Shown: positions 1 to 4,611 of the stretch, piece by piece
How the letters are laid out: every line of letters begins with the position of its first letter
How positions within the stretch are numbered: the first letter of the stretch is position 1
DNA from: an uncultured Woeseia sp.
GTDB lineage: Bacteria > Pseudomonadota > Gammaproteobacteria > Steroidobacterales > Woeseiaceae
Assembly (NCBI GenBank): GCA_937925605.1
Contig: CALALV010000143.1
Span: 1 to 8,341, forward strand
Direction: 5' to 3'
Length of the DNA: 8,341 nt
The notes under the pieces: model-generated
Seen by the model: only the letters and a program-made list of their open reading frames with translations
What the model was told of the DNA's origin: nothing
Database searches by the model: none
Program-made: the position numbers and the translations under genes

Positions 1-1
1 C

Positions 2-571
2 GGGCGCGGCCGCGAGCTCGTCAACCCGGACGACGCGACGATGGTATTCCTGTATTACGACCTCGCCGGCATCGGGCCGCCGTTCGACGCGTGGGTGGAA
101 CAGGACGGCCGGCTGCGGGTGGCGCCGCCGGCCGACAAGGCAAGCCTGCGCACGGCAATCCGGCAGGAACTCGAGGCGGGCGCCGCGTCGGTGCGCGACG
201 TGGGCCTGTTGCGGCTGTCGCTGAACAACGCGCAGCTCAGCCACTACGATCCGGGCTACGGCGAGTTCACGGTGCGCGCGCTCGCACCGAGTTCCGTCGT
301 CAGCTTCGACCACTTCGGGCAGAAGGTCGAGCTGCGCTTCGGCAACGGTCGCAGCGCGCAGGTCTGGAAGGTGCCGGAAGCCGAGGCCCAGTCGATCACC
401 GACCGGGTCGGCAACTACGCGGCCGTGCAGCTCGACGCGCTGCTCAGGATCGGCAGCGTCCAGCCCGGGGCCGGCGGCGGCACGATCGTCGTCGACATCC
501 TCGAGTACGAGCTGCGCGAAACCCGCGGCGGCACGACGATCGCGCGGGTCGTGACGGCGGCCGGGCAGTAA
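2..571 (+). CDS. Unrecognised beta-rich protein, 5' end outside window
   Basis: I do not recognise the family. The reading frame is open from base 2 to the TAA at 569-571, giving about 189 visible residues. The first ATG (41-43) is probably internal: no purine-rich ribosome binding site precedes it, and the upstream codons read smoothly into it (GRELVNPDDATMVFLYY). The visible part has a tyrosine/aspartate-rich start, a helical stretch rich in Ala/Glu/Arg, then alternating hydrophobic residues typical of beta strands. It ends in an ILEYELRET segment that could be an edge strand. There is no membrane segment or catalytic motif that I can identify. Codon use (G/C third positions) matches the neighbours, so it is very probably a real gene. 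It converges on the LysR gene with only 19 bases between the stops, and no shared pathway can be read from that. Confidence 0.8.
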   Translation, partial: GRGRELVNPDDATMVFLYYDLAGIGPPFDAWVEQDGRLRVAPPADKASLRTAIRQELEAGAASVRDVGLLRLSLNNAQLSHYDPGYGEFTVRALAPSSVVSFDHFGQKVELRFGNGRSAQVWKVPEAEAQSITDRVGNYAAVQLDALLRIGSVQPGAGGGTIVVDILEYELRETRGGTTIARVVTAAGQ

Positions 572-576
572 CGCGC

Positions 577-591
577 AGCGGCCGCGCCGCT
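577..591. terminator. Small hairpin between convergent stops (weak)
   Basis: AGCGGC and GCCGCT form a perfect 6-bp stem with a 3-base loop, in the 19-base gap between the convergent stop codons of the first gene and the LysR gene. It slightly overlaps the LysR stop. There is no T-run on either side, so a factor-independent terminator is not demonstrated. Short GC hairpins are common by chance at this base composition. Confidence 0.25.
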
Positions 592-1496
592 CAGCCGGCG
601 CGGCCCTGCGCTTCGAGTTCGGCAACCGACTCGCGCAGGATGTCTGCGAGCCGCGCGACGCCCGGCCCGGCGGTCTCCGGCTCGGCGACGACCAGGTAGA
701 CGGGCCCGCGGCGTTCCGCGCCGCGCGCGAGCGGCAGCGGCTTCAGCGAGCCCTCGGCAAGTTCGTTGCGGATCTTGTGCTCGGGGAACCACGCGAAGCC
801 GTAGCCGCGGCAGGCGGCGCCGATCGACGTCGGCATGTTGCCGACGGTCCAGCGCTGCTCCGTTTCGAGTCCCGGCCCGGTCGGGCGGTCGCTGCTGGTC
901 TCGCGCACGATCAGGCGGCGGTGGCGACGCAGGTCCCGCTCGCGAAGCGGCCGGCCGAGCCTCTGCAGCGGGTGGTCCGGGTGCGCAACGGCAACGAAAC
1001 GCAGGTCCAGCAGCGGGTCGCCGAGGTAGTTCGCCGGCACGTGCGCAGTCACCGCGAGCTGCGCGCGCCCGCTCTCGAGGTCCTCGGCCGCGCCGCGCAT
1101 GACCGATTCGTAGAGCTCGATACGCGTGTGCGGGCTGTCTGCGCCGAAGCGGTCGAGGCAGCGCAGCAGCAGCCAGGTCGGGAAGATCACCTCGACGCTG
1201 AGGCCAATCTCCGCTTCCCAGCCGGCCGACAGGTGGCGCGCCGACTGCTCCAGCGATCCCGCATCGGCGACCAGTTCGCGGGCGCGCCGGTACAGCAGGC
1301 GGCCAACCGGGGTCAGTACCGCCTTGCGGCCCTCGACCGCGAACGCCTCGACGCCGAGCGCGGCCTCGAGCTTCTTGACGGCGTAGGTCACGCTGGACTG
1401 GCTCTTGTGCAACGACTCGGCGGCCTGCTGGTAGCCGCCGGCGTCGACGACCGCGATCAGGGCGCGCCATTGTTCCAGGCTGACTCGGGGCGTCAT
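591..1496 (-). CDS. LysR-family transcriptional regulator
   Basis: This 301-residue protein has the normal LysR-type length. An N-terminal winged helix-turn-helix (about residues 5-64) includes the recognition region AAESLHKSQSSVTYAVKKLE and the wing ending LTPVGRLLYRRA. A long linker helix follows, then a periplasmic-binding-protein-like effector domain (about 90-295). The start codon at 1494-1496 places the HTH at the usual distance from the N-terminus. No Shine-Dalgarno precedes it: the 20 bases upstream are almost pure A/T. The gene is divergent from the azoR-pirin pair, an arrangement in which LysR proteins usually control the adjacent operon and themselves. A TTATC-N9-GATAA dyad directly abuts the start codon and would fit autoregulation. 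The effector is unknown; quinones or electrophiles are a guess from the neighbours. Confidence 0.95.
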   Translation of the reverse strand: MTPRVSLEQWRALIAVVDAGGYQQAAESLHKSQSSVTYAVKKLEAALGVEAFAVEGRKAVLTPVGRLLYRRARELVADAGSLEQSARHLSAGWEAEIGLSVEVIFPTWLLLRCLDRFGADSPHTRIELYESVMRGAAEDLESGRAQLAVTAHVPANYLGDPLLDLRFVAVAHPDHPLQRLGRPLRERDLRRHRRLIVRETSSDRPTGPGLETEQRWTVGNMPTSIGAACRGYGFAWFPEHKIRNELAEGSLKPLPLARGAERRGPVYLVVAEPETAGPGVARLADILRESVAELEAQGRAG

Positions 1497-1598
1497 TTAT
1501 CAAATAAATAGATAAGAACAAGCCAAATATTATGCTTTTTTATCGATCTGGTGAATGGTCAACTGTTCGCAGCTCCGACATCGACCGAGGAACCGATC
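1497..1598. promoter_or_regulatory. Divergent lysR/azoR control region with LysR-type dyad
   Basis: The first half of this 102-base spacer is an AT-rich island in a GC-rich window. TTATC (1497-1501) and GATAA (1511-1515) form a perfect dyad with 9 bases between the arms; its core ATC-N9-GAT matches the T-N11-A pattern of LysR-protein sites. A further TTATC lies at 1540-1544. TATTAT at 1528-1533 is a plausible -10 for azoR, and CATAAT on the minus strand (1529-1534) is a plausible -10 for lysR. Neither has a convincing -35, as expected of activator-dependent promoters. With these -10s the dyad would lie near -35 of azoR and just downstream of the lysR start point, so activation of one and repression of the other is geometrically reasonable. 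Promoter positions are inferred. The azoR ribosome binding site GAGGAA is at 1587-1592. Confidence 0.6.
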
Positions 1599-2210
1599 AT
1601 GGAAACCCTGCTCGTCCTGCACACCAGCCTGAACGGCGACGCCAGCCTGTCGTCGACGCTCGCCAGCGGCTACGTCGAGCGCTGGCGCCGCGAACACCCG
1701 GACGGCCGCGTGGTCGAACGCGACCTGGCGGCCGAGCCCGTGCCGCACCTGACGGCGGAGCGCTTCGCCGCCTTCGGCAAGGACCCGGCCGAGCTGAGCC
1801 GCGAGGAAGCCGGCTGGGTGGCGGAGTCGGACCGGCTCATCGCCGAACTGAAAGACGCCGATGAAATCGTCGTCGCGCTCCCCATGTATAACTTCGGCAT
1901 CCCCTCGACGCTGAAGGCCTGGATCGATCACGTGGCGCGCGCCGGCAAAACCTTCCGCTACACGCAGGCCGGTCCGCAGGGCCTCGTGACGGCCGGGCGG
2001 GCGGTGGTCTTCGCCACGCGCGGCGGACGCTACGTCGGCACGGCGCTCGACACGCAGACCGGCTACGTGAAGAACGTGCTCGGCTTCTTCGGCGTCGACG
2101 ACGTGCGCTTCGTCTACGCCGAGGGCACGGCGATGGGCGAGCAGGCGCTGCAGGCCGCAATCGACGAGGCCTGCGAGCAGCTGGACACGGTAATGGCCGA
2201 GGCCGCCTGA
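1599..2210 (+). CDS. azoR: FMN-dependent NADH:quinone/azo reductase (AzoR-like)
   Basis: This 203-residue flavodoxin-fold reductase is close to the roughly 200 residues of E. coli AzoR. A start 48 bases upstream is possible, but the ATG at 1599 has GAGGAA six bases before it, and its first residues METLLVLHTS are the first beta strand. FMN-site features are a serine-rich loop after strand 1 (HTSLNGDASLSS, residues 8-19), the hallmark PMYNFGIPSTLKAWIDH (95-111) and the second phosphate/flavin loop FATRGGRY (138-145). Known members reduce quinones by two electrons, and azo dyes in vitro, using NADH in the cytoplasm. The gene is first in a probable operon with pirin (25-base gap) and is divergent from a LysR gene, which supports a quinone or electrophile stress role. 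The true substrate cannot be read from sequence. Confidence 0.93.
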   Translation: METLLVLHTSLNGDASLSSTLASGYVERWRREHPDGRVVERDLAAEPVPHLTAERFAAFGKDPAELSREEAGWVAESDRLIAELKDADEIVVALPMYNFGIPSTLKAWIDHVARAGKTFRYTQAGPQGLVTAGRAVVFATRGGRYVGTALDTQTGYVKNVLGFFGVDDVRFVYAEGTAMGEQALQAAIDEACEQLDTVMAEAA

Positions 2211-2218
2211 GCGGCCTC
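2199..2218 (+). other. Intercistronic hairpin spanning the azoR stop
   Basis: GAGGCCGC (2199-2206) and GCGGCCTC (2211-2218) form a perfect 8-bp stem around a 4-base CTGA loop that holds most of the azoR stop codon. No T-run follows, and the pirin ribosome binding site starts six bases later. It is more likely an mRNA processing, stability or translation element between the two genes than a terminator. A role is inferred from position only. Confidence 0.45.
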
Positions 2219-2235
2219 ACACTGGAGACAAGGCA

Positions 2236-3105
2236 ATGAACGCACGAACACTGGCCTGGCAGATGAAGAGCGTCGAGACCTCCGATGGCGCGGGCGTGAA
2301 GCTGCGCCGCAGCCTGGGCTCGCGGCCGGGCCTGCGCCTGGACCCGTTCCTGATGCTCGACGAGTTCGGCACGGACCGGCCCGAGGATTACATCGCCGGC
2401 TTCCCGCCGCATCCGCACCGTGGCTTCGAGACGGTGACCTACATGCTCGACGGCCACATGCGCCACGAGGATCACCTGGGCAACGTCGGCGAACTGACCG
2501 AGGGCGGCGTACAGTGGATGACGGCCGGGCGCGGCGTCATCCACTCCGAGATGCCGCAACAGGAAGAAGGCCGCATGCGCGGTTTCCAGCTCTGGATCAA
2601 CCTGCCGGCCGCCGAGAAGATGAAGCCGGCGGCCTACCGCGACATCCCGGCCGCGAAGATCCCGGTGGTCGAGGCGGACGGGCGGCGCGTCAAGGTCATT
2701 GCCGGCAGCTATGCGGACGGCGACGAGCGCGCGTCGGGCCCGATCTCGGGGCTGACGACCGAGCCGCTGTTCTACGACGTGCATCTCGATGCCGGCGCGA
2801 GCTTCGAGGTACCGGTGCCCGCGGGCCACGCGGCTTTCGTCTACGCCTACGAGGGCACGCTGCACGCCGGACCGGCGGAGCGCGAGCAGGCCGTGCGGCG
2901 GCAGTCGCTCGCCGTGCTCGAGAACGGCGACGCGGTGCGCGTGCGCGCGGGCGACGAAGCGGCACGCTTCATCCTGCTGGCAGGCAAGCCGCTCGGCGAG
3001 CCGGTCGTGCAGTACGGCCCCTTCGTCATGAACACGCGCGAGGAGATCGAGCAGGCGATTGCCGACTACCAGGAGGGCACGCTGGCGCAGGCGCCGGCCG
3101 CCTGA
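2236..3105 (+). CDS. Pirin family protein (bicupin metalloprotein)
   Basis: This 289-residue protein is the usual length of bacterial pirins. The N-terminal cupin carries the family metal site PPHPHRGFETVTY with His59 and His61, then AGRGVIHSEMP with His103 and Glu105. These correspond to the three His and one Glu that bind iron in characterised pirins, so the metal site is intact. A C-terminal cupin (about residues 165-275) ends with the family signature VVQYGPFVMNTREEI. GGAG lies eight bases before the ATG. Some pirins are quercetin dioxygenases and others are redox-sensing regulators; the sequence does not decide between these. The gene follows azoR by 25 bases, so co-transcription under the divergent LysR protein is likely, consistent with handling phenolic or quinone compounds. 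A decayed copy of its C-terminus lies at about 3836-3994. Confidence 0.95.
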   Translation: MNARTLAWQMKSVETSDGAGVKLRRSLGSRPGLRLDPFLMLDEFGTDRPEDYIAGFPPHPHRGFETVTYMLDGHMRHEDHLGNVGELTEGGVQWMTAGRGVIHSEMPQQEEGRMRGFQLWINLPAAEKMKPAAYRDIPAAKIPVVEADGRRVKVIAGSYADGDERASGPISGLTTEPLFYDVHLDAGASFEVPVPAGHAAFVYAYEGTLHAGPAEREQAVRRQSLAVLENGDAVRVRAGDEAARFILLAGKPLGEPVVQYGPFVMNTREEIEQAIADYQEGTLAQAPAA

Positions 3106-3142
3106 TCGCCGGTACGGACAGGTCGCGCGACTTCGCAGGGGT

Positions 3143-3180
3143 CGTGCCGGTGCCCGCAGCGAGCCGCAGGCACCGGCACG
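3143..3180. terminator. Strong hairpin between convergent genes
   Basis: CGTGCCGGTGCC (3143-3154) and GGCACCGGCACG (3169-3180) pair perfectly over 12 bp around a 14-base loop. It sits in the 84-base gap between the stops of pirin (+) and the SnoaL-like gene (-). That is the position expected of a bidirectional terminator, but no T-run follows on either strand. Factor-dependent termination or 3'-end protection of both mRNAs is possible. Confidence 0.5.
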
Positions 3181-3189
3181 GCGTGTCAC

Positions 3190-3666
3190 CTAGTCGGGCG
3201 GCTCCCAGAGCGGAGAGAGGTGTGCATGCGCGATGCCCCAGCTGCCGCCCTCGCGCACGAGCACCAGCGTCAGCCAGTGCGGCGGGGCATTGATCGGCGC
3301 AGCACCCGTCGGATAGATATGGAATCGTCGCAACATGCTCGCCACCGCGACGTTGCCGTATATGCGCACCTCGGGATCCTCGATTTCGGTGATCCACTTT
3401 GCGGGACCGCCGTCAGCGGCCTCGTTGGCCGCACGGGCCGCCATCTGCAGTTCCAGGTTCCTGGCCTGGTCCGTCTGGCGCAAACCGGTGATCATCACCC
3501 GGTCCGGCCGGATCAACTCGGCCTGTCGGCCGAGGTCGCCTTCGAGATCGGCGTATTTCATTATCACCGCCAGCACGTCGTCGTGAGCGTCGGCAAGAAG
3601 CGAGGCGGGTAAAAACAGTGCCAAGGCGATCGCAGCCAGGCACTGACTGGGCTTGGTCATCCTCAT
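3190..3666 (-). CDS. Exported SnoaL/NTF2-like (DUF4440-type) protein
   Basis: This 158-residue protein starts at the ATG at 3664-3666. GAGGAG lies six bases upstream, and the start is followed directly by a signal peptide: basic MRMTKPSQ, hydrophobic CLAAIALALFLPASLLA, probable cleavage near ADA-HDD. The frame stays open upstream to 3918, but that part is proline/arginine-rich and overlaps a pirin relic, so it is rejected. The mature part (about 130 residues) has the cone-like pattern of SnoaL/NTF2-like proteins: an N-terminal helix DDVLAVIMKYADLEGDL, a middle PEVRIYGNVAVASMLRRFHI strand pair, and a final PPHWLTLVLVREGGSWGIAHAHLSPLW strand pair typical of DUF4440-type members. The fold assignment is moderately sure. 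The ligand or reaction is unknown. It probably acts in the periplasm. It is transcribed alone and converges on pirin. Confidence 0.82.
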   Translation of the reverse strand: MRMTKPSQCLAAIALALFLPASLLADAHDDVLAVIMKYADLEGDLGRQAELIRPDRVMITGLRQTDQARNLELQMAARAANEAADGGPAKWITEIEDPEVRIYGNVAVASMLRRFHIYPTGAAPINAPPHWLTLVLVREGGSWGIAHAHLSPLWEPPD

Positions 3667-3718
3667 GGCTTTCTCCTCGATGGACGGATCGTCCCTGGGA
3701 AAGCGTGCAACTTCGTCC

Positions 3719-3734
3719 GTGACAGGGCCGTCAC
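3719..3734. promoter_or_regulatory. Possible operator dyad upstream of SnoaL-like gene
   Basis: GTGAC-AGGGCC-GTCAC is a perfect 5-bp dyad with a 6-base spacer. It starts 53 bases upstream of the SnoaL-like start codon, the right distance for an operator. No promoter hexamers could be placed confidently next to it, and a 10-base dyad can arise by chance. Confidence 0.25.
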
Positions 3735-3835
3735 TTCCGGTCTGTTGTTGACGCGCGTTGCCCCCGAAGCCTAGTACATTCCGGGCTGGCTGGTGGTCCG
3801 GGCTCGCTTCGGGCGCAGGTCGGCGCAGCGGGACC

Positions 3836-3994
3836 GCTTGGCCGGGACAGGGGGCGGCACGCAGCCCGGGGGGCAGGCCGCCCGGCGCAGCGGTCGTCCG
3901 CTGCGGTCCCGTCGCCATGAACGAGCGCCAAGAGATCTGGCGGGCGATCGCCGACTGCCGGAAATGCTCGCTGACGCAGCCCCCGGCGGCCTGG
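3836..3994 (+). pseudogene. Relic of a pirin C-terminal domain
   Basis: In one frame the DNA at 3872-3991 reads without gaps against the last 39 residues of the intact pirin in this window. GRPPGAAVVRCGPVAMNE matches GKPLGEPVVQYGPFVMNT, and RQEIWRAIADCRKCSLTQ matches REEIEQAIADYQEGTLAQ. I count 21 of 39 identical residues. The match can be pushed back to about 3836 (GTAWPGQGAARSPG against DAVRVRAGDEAARFILLAG) only with gaps. The intact gene's TGA is TGG here (3992-3994), so the frame runs on to 4090. No N-terminal cupin or metal-site residues are found upstream, and two conserved Tyr codons have become Cys. The region is therefore a degraded fragment, not a gene. A tandem duplication or rearrangement of the nearby pirin, or a decayed paralogue from elsewhere, are both possible sources. 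Confidence 0.72.
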
Positions 3995-4138
3995 TGGCGG
4001 CGCCGGAGGCCCCTGTGCCACGGTAGCGCGGCTCCGCCAGGCCCCGGGGCGCAGCGGCGTGAGGGAAATTCGCGCGGGACATCGCTTTAGGACACAGGAA
4101 CAGTCGAGATCGGTCCCGGACCGACAGGGAAGCTGACC

Positions 4139-4219
4139 ATGCGCCTGATGTCACCGCGATGGATCGCCATCGCTCTCATGCTGCTGCTGTGGGCCGCGTA
4201 TTCGCTGGGAGGGTCGTGA
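4139..4219 (+). CDS. Small single-pass membrane ORF upstream of XRE gene (26 aa)
   Basis: This ORF is too short for usual gene calling. It reads MRLMSPRWIAIALM followed by LLLWAAYSLGGS: a short basic N-terminus, then one hydrophobic segment (about residues 8-23), as in small membrane proteins or hydrophobic leader peptides. A good ribosome binding site, AGGGA (4126-4130), lies eight bases before the ATG. Its TGA (4217-4219) overlaps the ATG of the XRE gene by one base (TGATG), and its last codons contain the XRE gene's GGGAGG ribosome binding site. This is the classic geometry of translational coupling. No homologue is known to me. It could be a functional small protein that partners the HTH protein, or only a translated leader setting XRE expression. 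The evidence is structural only. Confidence 0.5.
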   Translation: MRLMSPRWIAIALMLLLWAAYSLGGS

Positions 4220-4611
4220 TGACGATACTCGCACTGCGGGACAATGCAGCCGCCGTCGTCGGCGAGCCGCGGCCGCTGGCCGTCGCCGACCCCGAAGAGA
4301 TGCCCGACGACGCGCAGCCACCCAGCGCCGCGGCGCTCGGCGGCGCGATGCGCGAACTGCGCGTGAACTTGCTCGGCGTGAGCCAGACCGAGGCCGCAAG
4401 GCTGATCGGCATGGAGCAGTCGGAGCTGAGCCGGATCGAGAACGGGGTCGGCAGCCGCGGGCCGTCCTACACGACGATCGCGCGCATCATCGAGGCCTAC
4501 CATCGCTTCCTGCACGCGCACGACCCGGGCTGCAGCCTCGGGTTGGGCTTCCGGCTGCGGCGGCCCGGTGACCCGGGCGCCCGCTACCGCCCGCTCGCCG
4601 GCAGCTGCTAG
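4219..4611 (+). CDS. XRE/Cro-type helix-turn-helix protein
   Basis: This 130-residue protein starts at the ATG at 4219-4221, preceded by GGGAGG six bases upstream. An in-frame ATG at 4159 has no such site and would place the start inside the small upstream ORF. Residues about 1-40 form an Ala/Pro/acidic, probably flexible leader. Residues about 41-94 form an HTH_3-type domain, with helices around AMRELRVNLLG and SQTEAARLIGM, the recognition helix EQSELSRIENG, then YTTIARIIEAY. The C-terminus (about 95-130) is short, Gly/Arg-rich, and has no recognised domain. The domain resembles phage-repressor-like and antitoxin-like DNA-binding proteins, but no toxin gene is adjacent. The gene is translationally coupled to a 26-residue membrane ORF. 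It converges on the kinase gene, sharing CTAG (4608-4611) as overlapping stops. Its targets are unknown, possibly its own promoter. Confidence 0.85.
   Translation: MTILALRDNAAAVVGEPRPLAVADPEEMPDDAQPPSAAALGGAMRELRVNLLGVSQTEAARLIGMEQSELSRIENGVGSRGPSYTTIARIIEAYHRFLHAHDPGCSLGLGFRLRRPGDPGARYRPLAGSC

Larger units (their letters stand above)
3667..4138. other. Gene-free stretch: two upstream regions and a relic
   Basis: No intact gene is supported in these 472 bases. From left to right they hold the upstream region of the SnoaL-like gene with a GTGAC-N6-GTCAC dyad (3719-3734), a decayed pirin C-terminus (about 3836-3994), and a potential imperfect hairpin GGCCTGGTGG / CCGCCAGGCC (3988-3997 with 4034-4043). 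The upstream region of the small membrane ORF follows, with its ribosome binding site AGGGA at 4126-4130. I found no convincing -35/-10 pair for either flanking gene. Open frames here have odd composition (runs of Gly, Arg, Pro) and look like by-products of high GC. Confidence 0.6.

Noticed and set aside
41..571. ATG at 41 as the true start of the first gene
   Set aside because: There is no ribosome binding site, and the frame continues upstream to the window edge with normal codons.
415..1521. 368-codon minus frame overlapping the LysR gene, starting MFLSIYL
   Set aside because: It is out of frame with the LysR HTH, becomes Arg/Pro-rich, and overlaps the first gene's 3' end.
1837..3189. 450-codon open frame on the minus strand opposite azoR and pirin
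   Set aside because: It has an Arg/Ala-rich composition and no motif, and both plus-strand genes have complete family signatures.
3667..3918. 84-residue N-terminal extension of the SnoaL-like protein
   Set aside because: It has low-complexity Pro/Arg/Gly composition and lies partly over the pirin relic. The downstream ATG at 3664-3666 has GAGGAG at good spacing and begins a signal peptide.
4159..4218. Upstream in-frame ATG as the start of the XRE gene
   Set aside because: It has no Shine-Dalgarno and a non-conserved-looking basic leader. The ATG at 4219 has GGGAGG at six bases and overlaps the small ORF's stop.
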